A DNA stretch of 64,000 nucleotides from Pseudozobellia thermophila (lineage in GTDB: Bacteria > Bacteroidota > Bacteroidia > Flavobacteriales > Flavobacteriaceae): contig NZ_FQYU01000002.1 of NCBI RefSeq assembly GCF_900141855.1, positions 620,001 to 684,000 on the forward strand, in the 5' to 3' direction. The position numbers were made by a program, and so were the translations under genes. The notes beneath the pieces were generated by a model, which was given only the letters and a program-made list of their open reading frames with translations, searched no databases and was not told the DNA's origin. Shown here in pieces: positions 25,512 through 34,368 of the stretch. Each line of letters starts with the position of its first letter. Within the stretch, counting starts at the first letter, position 1.

Positions 25512-27338
25512 ATGCCGACCAAAGCCATAACCCAAGTACTTTTCAACACAAGTCGAACACGGGCCGTATTTTTGATGCTCCTGCCCATCATCTTTTCGTG
25601 TAAAGAGGATAAACAACCACAAGCCTCTTCGGGCCCTAGGGAAGGGAAAAATCCCAATATCGTATTGATCCTTGCCGACGACCAAGGGTGGGGCGACCTA
25701 TCCAGTAGCGGAAACGCCAACCTCAGCACGCCGAATATCGATGCGCTGGCACTAAATGGGGCGTCTTTTGAAAATTTTTACGTACAGCCGGTATGCTCCC
25801 CTACCCGGGCCGAACTGCTTACGGGAAGGCATTTTCCACGAACCGGGGTGTACAGCACATCATCGGGGGGAGAACGAATGGATTATAACGAAACCACCCT
25901 TGCCGAAATACTTAAGGGTTCGGGCTATAGAACGGCAGCCTACGGCAAGTGGCACAACGGAATGCAAGCCCCATACCACCCCAACTCACAAGGTTTTGAT
26001 GACTTTTACGGATTTGCTTCGGGACATTGGGGCAATTACTTTAGCCCCATGCTCGAACATAATGGCGAAATAGTTAAGGGCAACGGTTTTCTGGCAGATG
26101 ACCTTACCGATCACGGGTTGGACTTTATAGAAAAATCAAAATCGGAACCTTTTTTTCTGTATTTGCCCCTTAACACGCCCCACAGCCCGATGCAGGTTCC
26201 CGAAGCCTACTGGAACCGTTTTAAAAACAAGGAACTCCGGAAGTTTTCGGACGACGGGAACAAGGAAGACCCTGACTTTACCCGGGCCGCCCTGGCCATG
26301 GTCGAGAATATAGATTACAATGTTGGGCGCATAATAGAGCGGCTAAGAAAGTTACATCTAGAGGACCAAACTATTGTCGTTTACCTTTCCGACAATGGCC
26401 CCAACAGCTTTCGATGGAACGGGGGCATGCGCGGCAAAAAGGGCAGTACCGACGAGGGCGGGGTACGCAGCCCCCTTTATATACAGTGGACAAATGTCAT
26501 CCGTCCCGGAACAAAAATCGAAACAACGGCCAGTGCCATAGACCTTTTGCCCACCTTGACGCATATGGCCGAACTACAGCCTAGGACCAACAAACCCATT
26601 GACGGCAAAGACCTGAGTCCCTTGCTATTTGATACGGACAAAGCATGGCCCGACCGGATCATATACAACCATTGGAACGGAAAAACCAGCCTGCGTACCC
26701 AGAACTACCGTTTGGATAATGGGAATCGACTCTACGATATGCAAAAAGACCGTTCCCAAAAAAACGATATCTCAAGTCAGTTCCCCAAGCTGGTCGATTC
26801 GTTGGTAAAGGCAAAAAAAGAATGGTTGGATGCCGTTGACCCCTTGACCCGCGATACCGACGACCGATTCTTTACCTTGGGGCACCCGGATTATACATTT
26901 ACCCAATTGCCCGCGCGCGATGCCATGGGCCACGGCAACATAAAGCGCAGCAACAAATATCCCAACGATAGCTTTTTGACCAATTGGAAGAGCGTGCAGG
27001 ACAGCATTACGTGGCATGTTGAAGTCCTTGCCGATGGCCGGTTTGAAGTAGATCTTTTTTATACCTGCCCAGAGGAGAGCGTGGGTTCGATCGTTGAGCT
27101 CAGTTTAGGAAGCAGTAAGATTGCCCAAAAAATTTCGGAAGCCCACGACCCGCCCTTATCCGGCCAGGAAAACGACCGTGTACCCCGCATGGAATCTTAC
27201 GTCAAGGATTTCAAGCCCATGGGATTGGGAACCATGACACTACGAAAAGGCCGGGGCACCCTCACCCTAAAAACTACGAAAGTTGCCGACGGGGAGGTGG
27301 CCGATGTGCGTATGCTCTATTTCAAGCGCATCGACTAA
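25512..27338 (+). CDS. Sulfatase (formylglycine type), lipoprotein
   Basis: This 608-residue protein has a lipobox IIFSC (Cys30). The sulfatase fold begins NIVLILADDQGWGDL with metal-binding Asp pairs. The signature CSPTRAELLTGR (Cys95) supplies the cysteine matured to formylglycine. KWHNG and LSDNGPNSFRWNGG carry further active-site residues. A C-terminal beta region (about 480-608) is longer than the minimal fold. Expected role: hydrolysis of sulfate esters on an algal polysaccharide in the periplasm or on the surface. A formylglycine-generating enzyme must be elsewhere. It overlaps the convergent second sulfatase by 4 bases. Confidence 0.95.
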   Translation: MPTKAITQVLFNTSRTRAVFLMLLPIIFSCKEDKQPQASSGPREGKNPNIVLILADDQGWGDLSSSGNANLSTPNIDALALNGASFENFYVQPVCSPTRAELLTGRHFPRTGVYSTSSGGERMDYNETTLAEILKGSGYRTAAYGKWHNGMQAPYHPNSQGFDDFYGFASGHWGNYFSPMLEHNGEIVKGNGFLADDLTDHGLDFIEKSKSEPFFLYLPLNTPHSPMQVPEAYWNRFKNKELRKFSDDGNKEDPDFTRAALAMVENIDYNVGRIIERLRKLHLEDQTIVVYLSDNGPNSFRWNGGMRGKKGSTDEGGVRSPLYIQWTNVIRPGTKIETTASAIDLLPTLTHMAELQPRTNKPIDGKDLSPLLFDTDKAWPDRIIYNHWNGKTSLRTQNYRLDNGNRLYDMQKDRSQKNDISSQFPKLVDSLVKAKKEWLDAVDPLTRDTDDRFFTLGHPDYTFTQLPARDAMGHGNIKRSNKYPNDSFLTNWKSVQDSITWHVEVLADGRFEVDLFYTCPEESVGSIVELSLGSSKIAQKISEAHDPPLSGQENDRVPRMESYVKDFKPMGLGTMTLRKGRGTLTLKTTKVADGEVADVRMLYFKRID

Positions 27339-28966
27339 TCTACCTTATACTCCAAAAGTTCACTGTCCGAATACCCGATGCGTTCAGCCTTTGCCACAAA
27401 CGAAACGTCTTTGGGCAAGGGCTTGGCGTAGACTTTCCAGATAGAATCCTTTACCCCCTTCCAAACGATGGTAGCATCCGGTTTGGGAGAAATCAGTTCC
27501 ACCCCCGATTCCGATTCTTCGAGCTGCAAGGGCTTCAATCGGGGCTGTTCACCGTCGACCAACCACCTGGCCATTAAGTCCCTTTCATCGATTCCGCCCA
27601 AATCCTTGGTCTCGACCATCCAATCCTTGAGTAATTTTCTATAGTGTACCAAGGTGTCCTGCATCCCCGGCACTTCAGCCAAGTTGTTCAGCTCGTAGGG
27701 GTCCTTCGCCAAGTCGTACAGTTCTTCCTTTGGTTTGGTCGGATGCAACCATAACGCTTGTTCCCTGTTCAAGCGTCCATCGGCGTACAACCTCCGCAGT
27801 TCCCTCATCATGGGCATCTGCTCACGGTACGAGACGGGCAGGGCGTGACCGATTTCGGTATTAAAACTCCTTATGTACTTAAACCTTGGCGATCGCACGG
27901 CCCGAAGACGGTCGTAAATCTCATCAAATCGGTCGGAAGTATGATAGGTATACTGCGGCTTCCGTTCGGCCTCAAAACGACCGAACTGGGCGGTGCCCTG
28001 CATTACCTTTGGGGGTTTGATCCCTGCCAGCGAGAGTACCGTAGGCGCATAATCGATAAAGCTGATCTGCCGATCGTCGCGAGTGCCCGCCTTTTGGTTC
28101 TTCGGGAATTTTATAACCAAGGGTACCTTTACCCCGGTATCGTACAGGGCCCTTTTATGCCTTGGGAACGGCCCTCCATGGTCTCCGTAAAAAAAGATGA
28201 TACTGTTTTCGTAAAGACCGTCTTCCTTAAGGTCGGCAATAACCTCGCCGATTTGGTCGTCCAAGCGTTTTAGGTTGCTATAGTTAACCGCCAAATCGTG
28301 GCGAATCGTATCGTTATCGGGAAAATATGGCGGCACGGGAACCTTTTGGGGATCGACGAACAAGGAATCCTTCCCCCTGGCCCATATTTGGGATTCGTGG
28401 GTTACCGTAAAATTGAAAACGGCAAAAAAAGGCTGGCCCTCGCCCCGCTTTCTAAAATGCCTTTTTCCACTACTTTCATCCCAAGCGCCATCGGTTTTTT
28501 CAAAATTATAGTCCTCTTTGGGGCCGTTCACCGCATAGTAGCCCTCCTTTCGCAGATACTCCGTAAACATCTTAACCCCCTCGGGCACTACGGGGGAATA
28601 ACTGGGCAAACTATCCAATAAGGGTTCGTTGATTTTACGCCATGCGGCATAGGTTCTCATATTGTGCGTCCCCAGCGTAGAGGGATACATCCCCGTAATC
28701 AGTGAACTTCGGGCCGGGGCACAGACAGGAACGGGGGCCACGGCATTGTCAAAGGTAACCCCGTCGTTGGCCAGCCCCTCTAGATTGGGTAGCGAGATGG
28801 TGCTGTCGCCGTACATGGGGAACCATTCGGGCGACTGGTCCTCGGCCACCAACCAAACAATATTTGGTCGATTTTCGGTAGGGTCATCGCCATCTTTTTT
28901 TTGGCTTTCGGTACAACCCCATAAAAGGGTTATTACCGCAATAATCAATAAGCTCTTGGTTTTCAT
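27335..28966 (-). CDS. Sulfatase (formylglycine type), lipoprotein
   Basis: I start at the ATG at 28966 (MKTKSLLIIA...LLWGC), giving a lipoprotein of 543 residues. The signature CAPARSSLITG has its formylglycine Cys at about 82. AEDQSPEWFPMYG holds metal ligands, and YGDHGGPFPRHKRALYDTG the later active-site residues. The signature differs from the convergent partner (CAPAR against CSPTR) and the rest is quite diverged, so the two belong to different subfamilies and probably cut different sulfate positions. The shared gene ends overlap by 4 bases, so transcripts from the two could interfere. Confidence 0.95.
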   Translation of the reverse strand: MKTKSLLIIAVITLLWGCTESQKKDGDDPTENRPNIVWLVAEDQSPEWFPMYGDSTISLPNLEGLANDGVTFDNAVAPVPVCAPARSSLITGMYPSTLGTHNMRTYAAWRKINEPLLDSLPSYSPVVPEGVKMFTEYLRKEGYYAVNGPKEDYNFEKTDGAWDESSGKRHFRKRGEGQPFFAVFNFTVTHESQIWARGKDSLFVDPQKVPVPPYFPDNDTIRHDLAVNYSNLKRLDDQIGEVIADLKEDGLYENSIIFFYGDHGGPFPRHKRALYDTGVKVPLVIKFPKNQKAGTRDDRQISFIDYAPTVLSLAGIKPPKVMQGTAQFGRFEAERKPQYTYHTSDRFDEIYDRLRAVRSPRFKYIRSFNTEIGHALPVSYREQMPMMRELRRLYADGRLNREQALWLHPTKPKEELYDLAKDPYELNNLAEVPGMQDTLVHYRKLLKDWMVETKDLGGIDERDLMARWLVDGEQPRLKPLQLEESESGVELISPKPDATIVWKGVKDSIWKVYAKPLPKDVSFVAKAERIGYSDSELLEYKVD

Positions 28967-29017
28967 TTTTGGTCGGTTTGTATTCTTTATAAATATACTT
29001 GTTTTTGCCACAAAAAA

Positions 29018-29053
29018 AAGAAACCCCTTGCCTGTTGGGGCAAGGGGTTTCTT
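29018..29053 (-). terminator. Terminator after the TIM-barrel isomerase-like gene
   Basis: A 15-base perfect stem (AAGAAACCCCTTGCC / GGCAAGGGGTTTCTT) with a 6-base loop sits 16 bases past the stop at 29070, followed on the minus strand by a run of T. It separates that gene from the sulfatase. Confidence 0.88.
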
Positions 29054-29069
29054 AATGGGTACTTATAAA

Positions 29070-29891
29070 TTATTCGAGTGTTTTCAAATACTCCAAGCTT
29101 TGGGGTACCTGCTCGACCACCCTGGAGGACTCGTCTTCGATGAACATATATTCAATGCCCAATTTTTTGGCTTCCGCCACGGTACCGGCGATATCTACCT
29201 GCCCTTGTCCGAGTACCACATTGGTCTCCACGTCTTCGTGACCGGTATTGTTGCCCTTTACCCCGTGTCGCATGTCCTTCAAGTGCATCAAGGTAAATTT
29301 CTTGGGATATTTCTTCATCAAGGCCAAGGGGTCGGCACCTCCGTGATGCGCCCAAAATACATCGAGCTCAAAGGTAAAGTGTTTCGCATGCTCGGCCATA
29401 TAGTCGAAGAGGGTACCGTCTTTATACGGCCTAAATTCGTAACCGTGCGCATGGTAGGCCAAGGTAATTCCGTGTTTTTTAAGTTCCTTCCCCGACTTGT
29501 TAAATACCTCGGTGGCATGTTGGGTCTCTTCCAAGTCCCATTTATTGTCATCGTGCGGTACCCAGGCACACATGACATATTTGGCGCCAAAGGCCTTTGC
29601 ATTGTCGATTACCTTTTGCACGTTGTTCTCAAGGTCTTCGAATCCGGCACCGACACTTACAACGTCTAGGTTATTACTTTGCAGCAAGGCCTTAAACTCA
29701 TCCATAGAAAGGCCGTAGGTACCGCCCCCTTCAATTTTTGTTATGCCCCAGCCTTTGATTATTTTAAGCGTGCCGGGCACATCTTCCTTAAATTGGTTTC
29801 TAAGGCTATACAACTGCAAGCCTACTTCTTGGGCCTCTAGGGTAACCATGCCGGCAAGGGCCATGAACAGGGTCAATACTTTTTTCATCAT
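29070..29891 (-). CDS. Secreted sugar-phosphate isomerase/epimerase-like TIM barrel
   Basis: I start at the ATG at 29891 (or the adjacent one at 29888), because MMKKVLTLFM...LEAQ is a clean signal peptide. The remaining frame upstream runs into a terminator. The AP_endonuc_2 / xylose-isomerase-like barrel shows LQLYSLRNQF, VSVGAGFED, YHAHGYEF, FELDVFWAHHGG and MHLKDMRHG, with metal-ligand Glu, Asp and His residues. Periplasmic members of this family sit beside GMC and Gfo/Idh/MocA oxidoreductases and some cleave 3-keto-glycosides. That would fit the upstream GMC pair. It has terminators on both sides and is its own transcript. Confidence 0.88.
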   Translation of the reverse strand: MMKKVLTLFMALAGMVTLEAQEVGLQLYSLRNQFKEDVPGTLKIIKGWGITKIEGGGTYGLSMDEFKALLQSNNLDVVSVGAGFEDLENNVQKVIDNAKAFGAKYVMCAWVPHDDNKWDLEETQHATEVFNKSGKELKKHGITLAYHAHGYEFRPYKDGTLFDYMAEHAKHFTFELDVFWAHHGGADPLALMKKYPKKFTLMHLKDMRHGVKGNNTGHEDVETNVVLGQGQVDIAGTVAEAKKLGIEYMFIEDESSRVVEQVPQSLEYLKTLE

Positions 29892-29943
29892 ACTGTTTTT
29901 TTTGGTGGCATACGAATATGCCAAGTTATGCAATTTCAAAAAC

Positions 29944-29977
29944 AAAACACCTCCCAAATTGCAAAGGGAGGTGTTTT
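29944..29977 (-). terminator. Terminator after the GMC / subunit-3 operon
   Basis: A 12-base perfect stem (AAAACACCTCCC / GGGAGGTGTTTT) with a 10-base loop and T-rich flanks lies 50 bases past the stop at 30028. Confidence 0.85.
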
Positions 29978-30027
29978 TGGACAATACCTTCAAAGGGTGC
30001 ACCTTACATACGCCCCGGCAAACGGTA

Positions 30028-30750
30028 CTAAGTCAAAAGATTGCCGTCCTCATCCCACTCGGCAATAACGTTTCGCTTGCTCTGGTCTACGCATTTGGCG
30101 ATCCATTCCGGGTCGTATTCCACCCCGTGTTTTTTAAGTACCTCATCGGGTACCCCGTCCCAAACGTTGGGACTATTGCCCTTATAGCCGAGATCGGCAA
30201 TTCCTACCTTTGAGGTGTAATAACCGGTAACGACCAGGTTGCGCATAAGGGCAAAGAACTGGATTTCCAAGGGTTGGTCGTCCAAGGGGACGTCCAGGTC
30301 AGGATGGCAGATCGTGTCCAAAATCTGCTGTTGCTGTTCCAAGGTAGCCGATTTAAACTCGACCCCAAATTCGGTATTCGATTTATGGTCCAACCACATC
30401 AAGCCCCCTAAAAGCGTGTTTTGCATTTGGGGCATATCTTTACCGATAAATTCAATAAACTCGGGTACTTCGGCCTCTATCGGACCTCCGAAAGGCTCCT
30501 TGGGTGGAAGGATTACCGTACTCAGTACGGAAATGGTCTCCATTTCATGCTCATTGAACAACTGCTCCGCATTCAACTTTTCGATGCGTTCCAGTTCCTT
30601 GGGGGTTCTCCCAAAATAGTTGGTATCGGTGTTAACGGCAGTTTCTGGAGCCGGGGCCTCACCTCCTTCGGGCTTACACCCGTGAAATGCAAGTGCAGAG
30701 GCACCCACACCCAAAATCATCGTTTGTATACTCTTTCTTCTGTCCATCAT
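30028..30750 (-). CDS. Gluconate 2-dehydrogenase subunit 3-like, Tat lipoprotein
   Basis: This 240-residue protein has a twin-Arg leader (MMDRRKSIQTM) and a lipobox-like AFHGC. The body fits the gluconate 2-dehydrogenase subunit 3 family (PF13618): LFNEHEMETISVLSTVILPP and the region ending ...FFALMRNLVVTGYYTSK. These small subunits export and mature the flavin subunit encoded next to them. The stop of the GMC gene directly abuts this start, so the two are co-translated. Together they should oxidise a sugar in the periplasm. Confidence 0.9.
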   Translation of the reverse strand: MMDRRKSIQTMILGVGASALAFHGCKPEGGEAPAPETAVNTDTNYFGRTPKELERIEKLNAEQLFNEHEMETISVLSTVILPPKEPFGGPIEAEVPEFIEFIGKDMPQMQNTLLGGLMWLDHKSNTEFGVEFKSATLEQQQQILDTICHPDLDVPLDDQPLEIQFFALMRNLVVTGYYTSKVGIADLGYKGNSPNVWDGVPDEVLKKHGVEYDPEWIAKCVDQSKRNVIAEWDEDGNLLT

Positions 30751-32469
30751 TTAGATATTTTGTTTTTTCAATTGATCGATAATATAATCGGATGCTCTCC
30801 AAGACAGGGCCAAAATGGTCCACGTACAGTTTTTATCCGCTTGCGACACGAACGGTCCCGCATCAACGATAAAGACATTATCGACATCGTGCAATTGATT
30901 GAACTTGTTGGTTACCGATGTTTTCGGGTCATCGCCCATACGGGTGGTACCCACTTCGTGAATGATCTCACCGGGGGCATGGAGCCCGTAGTCCTTGTCC
31001 TTGCCCGGTTTGTTGAGATAAATACCTCCCATGTTATGGGTAATTTCCTCAAAAGTATCTTGCATATGTTTCGCCTGGCGTACTTCTATATCGGACCATT
31101 TGTAGTTGAACTTCAATACGGGAATACCGTAGTCGTCAACTGTGGTCGGGTCTATTTCGCAATAGTTTTCCTTTCTGGCGAGGCCTTCCCCCCTACCACC
31201 AAAGCCGATTACGGCCCCGTAGTACCTTTTTACCTCTTCGCGAAGCTTGTCTCCGTACCCTCCGGTAGGAAAGCCCATCAGTTTGTTGAAGTTGTCCATA
31301 TCGAAGCCGAAACCGTAGTTGGGTTGGCTCATACCTCCCCAAACCTCGATGTGATAGCCCCGGGGAAAATCGAGCTTACTGTGGTCGCCCCACCAAGGTG
31401 AATACACGTGCATACCGCCAACGCCGTCTTCGTTGTACGTAACGTCCCGGTTCATAAGATCGGGGATAAATGCCGCACCGCTACTTCCGGTGGAATCGTG
31501 TAGGTATTTCCCGACCAGGTCGCTGCTGTTGCCCAACCCGTTCGGATGTTGCTTGCTTTTACTGTTCAATAGGATGCGCGCCGAACTACAGGCCGAGGCC
31601 GCAAGTACGACTACCCTTCCCCTTAACTTGTATTCCTTTCGGTCTTCTTTGTTGACATACGAGACGCCCGTTGCCCTTCCTTCCTCATCGGTGGTTACCT
31701 CGCGCACCATGGCGTTGACGTATAGCCTTACCTTACCCCCGTTTTTCTGGGCAGGGAATATCAAACAACTACCTGACGAGAAATCGGCGTACACTTGGCA
31801 AGAACGGTTGCATTGCCCGCAGTAAAAACAAACGCCACGTTCGTTGTTGATACGCTTGGTCAACATCGAGAGCCGGCCCGGTATAACGGGAATACCCGAT
31901 TTTTTCGCCCCTTTTATATAAAAAAGTTCGTGCAACCTGGGTTTTGGAGGGGGAAGAAAGAAACCGTCGGGATCGTTCTCCCTGCCTTCCTTCGTCCCAA
32001 ATACCCCGATCAACTTATCGACCTTGTCGTAATAGGGTTTTACATCCTCATAACCGATCGGCCAATCCTCGCCATAGCCATCACGGGTTTTTCCTTTAAA
32101 ATCCTTCGGCCCGAAACGCAATGAAATGCGCCCCCAGTGGTTGGTACGGCCACCGAGCATTCGGGCACGCCACCATTTAAAGGTGGTTCCTTCTTCCGTG
32201 GTGTAAGGTTCACCATCTACATGCCAATCGCCCCAAGATTGGTCCCATTCACCAAACGCACGGGTGGTACCCGCTCCACGTCGGGGCGAATCATAAGGGT
32301 TCTTTAATTGGGTCATGGTCTTGGGGTCGGCCGGATCGAAAAACGGACCTGCCTCTACAACGGCAACGTTGTACCCGGCGTCGGCCAATTGTTTGGTAGC
32401 CATACCACCACCGGCACCGGAACCGACAATGATAACATCATACACTTCAGGAGATTCCTTAATCTGCAT
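30751..32469 (-). CDS. GMC-family sugar oxidoreductase with a four-Cys cluster
   Basis: This 572-residue protein has an N-terminal FAD-binding VIIVGSGAGGGMAT, the GMC segment ARMLGGRTNHWGR, and a C-terminal HEVGTTRMGDD holding the catalytic His, followed by a late FAD-contact segment (VDAGPFV...). Unusually, residues 214-224 carry CFYCGQCNRSC, a Cys-rich motif that suggests an iron-sulfur or other metal centre for passing electrons on. It has no leader of its own and is probably carried through Tat by subunit 3. Likely reaction: oxidation of a sugar hydroxyl, perhaps at C3. The electron acceptor may be a cytochrome such as that at 58192. Confidence 0.92.
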   Translation of the reverse strand: MQIKESPEVYDVIIVGSGAGGGMATKQLADAGYNVAVVEAGPFFDPADPKTMTQLKNPYDSPRRGAGTTRAFGEWDQSWGDWHVDGEPYTTEEGTTFKWWRARMLGGRTNHWGRISLRFGPKDFKGKTRDGYGEDWPIGYEDVKPYYDKVDKLIGVFGTKEGRENDPDGFFLPPPKPRLHELFYIKGAKKSGIPVIPGRLSMLTKRINNERGVCFYCGQCNRSCQVYADFSSGSCLIFPAQKNGGKVRLYVNAMVREVTTDEEGRATGVSYVNKEDRKEYKLRGRVVVLAASACSSARILLNSKSKQHPNGLGNSSDLVGKYLHDSTGSSGAAFIPDLMNRDVTYNEDGVGGMHVYSPWWGDHSKLDFPRGYHIEVWGGMSQPNYGFGFDMDNFNKLMGFPTGGYGDKLREEVKRYYGAVIGFGGRGEGLARKENYCEIDPTTVDDYGIPVLKFNYKWSDIEVRQAKHMQDTFEEITHNMGGIYLNKPGKDKDYGLHAPGEIIHEVGTTRMGDDPKTSVTNKFNQLHDVDNVFIVDAGPFVSQADKNCTWTILALSWRASDYIIDQLKKQNI

Positions 32470-32794
32470 AGTTAGTTTAGTTTTTATTAGGCCACAATTT
32501 AAAAATTAAAAATGAAATTATGGGGTTTTACACACTGCATATGGCATATTGGTACAATATGTACCCCAATGCGACAAAATGGTGCGCACCTATTTTTTTT
32601 TGATTGTCCAAGGGCCCGTTCAACGGTCTTTTCCGGTAGTTTACATGTAGTATTCTGGCATACATGGATATACGTTCGGCCGTCAAAATAAGGGTCGTAC
32701 ATAAAAGATGGCACACCCCATATCTTACCGCCGACTACCGATGTGTTTGAGCGATCTTTCTTTGGGCAAAAACATGGCGTAACCGCCAAAAAAC
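32470..32794. other. Intergenic region with a gene remnant
   Basis: About 325 bases upstream of the GMC operon and downstream of the esterase. The GMC promoter should lie in it. Apart from the fragment at 32590-32702, nothing else is recognisable. Confidence 0.5.
32590..32702 (-). pseudogene. Remnant of a YyaL-type (DUF255) thioredoxin-domain gene C-terminus
   Basis: The minus strand encodes MYDPYFDGRTYIHVCQNTT, then CKLPEKTVERALGQ. This closely resembles the extreme C-terminus of YyaL / spermatogenesis-associated-20-like proteins (pattern T-YVC-N--C-LP---VE-AL). A run of nine A follows; one more A would give a TAG stop straight after the family's usual end. Nothing upstream encodes the other 650 residues. 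It looks like a leftover from deletion or rearrangement. Confidence 0.45.
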
Positions 32795-34183
32795 CTATTC
32801 ACTGGTAAAGGCCGAAGCGGGAAGCCCGGCCCCGTTGAACAAATTGGGTTCGGCCACGTTGTCCCATGCAAACCTTACGTTGACCGGTAGGGGTACTTCT
32901 TTCGACGATACAATAACCTTGTCGTTCTTGATCACGGCCTTTGCGGGGTAATATTTACCATCGGCCCCGGCCACCTCAAAATGGGTAAGTTTTTTTCCTT
33001 TGGCCATCAGTCCCTCCGCATGGTCAAAAACAACCTCTATTTTCTTTCCGACTACCTTGTGCGCCTTAAAAAGGGGGCCGTTTACTTCCCCGTCATAACT
33101 ATTATAGGCTTTCTTCAAGGCGAGATTGGCCAATCGCAACCCCACGTCCTGTTTATTGGGCGGATGAATGTTATCGACCGTGGCAATGTCGCTGACCACG
33201 ACCATACCCGATCGGGGGATTACCTTCAGGGCTTCCCTTTGGGCATTCCTTAAATACACTCCCTCTTCGGGATTTTTATACTTATACGGCGCAATTTGCA
33301 CATAATAAAACGGGAAATCGTAGCCCCAGGCATTACGCCACGATCCGACCATTTCGGCAAACAATTTTTTATAGCGGGCATGACGGCTTACGTTCGACTC
33401 GCCTTGGTACCAGATAACACCCGCGATCTTAAAGGGGGTAAGTCCGTGCACCAATCCGTTGTACAGGGACGATGGGGCAACCGGGCTCCAAGGGGTCTCC
33501 TTAAGGCCCAAGGCATCTTCCTTCAGGTCCGGATTTTGGTCGAAAACCGATTTTGTGGCCCAGACCTCGGCCGGGGATCCTCCCCAGGCATTGTCGATCA
33601 GGCCTATGGGTATGTTTAACTGTTCGTGAAGCCTTCTTCCGAAAAAATAGGCGACCGCACTAAAGTCTTTCATGGTTTCAGGAGTGCAGACCTCCCACGA
33701 GCCGGGTACATTCTCCTGCGGGTATTCGGCCGTTCTTCTTGGGACCGAAAAAAATCGGATATTGGGATAGTTCGCATTTTTTACTTCCTCCTCGCCATTA
33801 ACTATACCGGTGGAGGTAGAGGCGCTCCACTGCATGTTCGACTGGCCGGAACAAACCCAGACCTCACCGATCAATACATCGCCCAAAACGATTTCATTGT
33901 CCCTCCCTTTAAAGGATATGGTATAAGGTCCTCCCGCTTCAGGGGTGGAAACCTCCACCTCCCACTTGGCGGTGATGGGGGTCTTGATTTGGTAATGCTT
34001 ATCGTCCCACCCCGTGACAATGGTAATTTCCTCCCCGGTATCGGCCCAGCCCCAGAGTTTAACACTTTGGTTGCGCTGCAGGACCATTCCTTCCGAAAGA
34101 ACATTTGGCAGGGTAATTTCGGCCGTGGCGATTTGAAACGAAAACAGAAACAATAAACTAAAAAAACAGTACTTGACTTTCAT
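32795..34183 (-). CDS. Sialate O-acetylesterase-like carbohydrate esterase
   Basis: This 462-residue protein has a signal peptide (cleavage near IATAE). The SASA/SGNH fold is shown by LSEGMVLQR at the start, the nucleophile block VCSGQSNMQW (Ser at about 115), a WYQGESN block and DNIHPPNKQ with the catalytic Asp/His. Despite the family name, PUL-borne members commonly remove acetyl groups from plant or algal polysaccharides. It is the first gene of a minus-strand group, with 185 bases and a terminator upstream. Confidence 0.9.
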   Translation of the reverse strand: MKVKYCFFSLLFLFSFQIATAEITLPNVLSEGMVLQRNQSVKLWGWADTGEEITIVTGWDDKHYQIKTPITAKWEVEVSTPEAGGPYTISFKGRDNEIVLGDVLIGEVWVCSGQSNMQWSASTSTGIVNGEEEVKNANYPNIRFFSVPRRTAEYPQENVPGSWEVCTPETMKDFSAVAYFFGRRLHEQLNIPIGLIDNAWGGSPAEVWATKSVFDQNPDLKEDALGLKETPWSPVAPSSLYNGLVHGLTPFKIAGVIWYQGESNVSRHARYKKLFAEMVGSWRNAWGYDFPFYYVQIAPYKYKNPEEGVYLRNAQREALKVIPRSGMVVVSDIATVDNIHPPNKQDVGLRLANLALKKAYNSYDGEVNGPLFKAHKVVGKKIEVVFDHAEGLMAKGKKLTHFEVAGADGKYYPAKAVIKNDKVIVSSKEVPLPVNVRFAWDNVAEPNLFNGAGLPASAFTSE

Positions 34184-34315
34184 GGTTATATGGGTTGGTT
34201 CTATGCCTTAAATATATCACATTTAGCACAGAAAAGCATCCCGTCGTATGTTTATACCTTATGGACCGAAGCCATTCCTTTGAAGTCGGGTCATGATACT
34301 GAAGGAATAGGACAT

Positions 34316-34351
34316 AAAAAAGGCGGAGTCCACAAGTGGTTCCGCCTTTTT
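34316..34351. terminator. Bidirectional terminator after the 2591-residue gene
   Basis: An 11-base perfect stem (AAAAAGGCGGA / TCCGCCTTTTT) with a 13-base loop lies 18 bases past the stop at 34369. A and T tails on both sides allow termination from either side. Confidence 0.8.
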
Positions 34352-34368
34352 ACTATCCCTATAAAAGC

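Noticed and set aside
28662-29669. 335-codon plus-strand frame across the sulfatase start and the isomerase-like gene
   Set aside because: It runs through a strong terminator and covers parts of two real genes.
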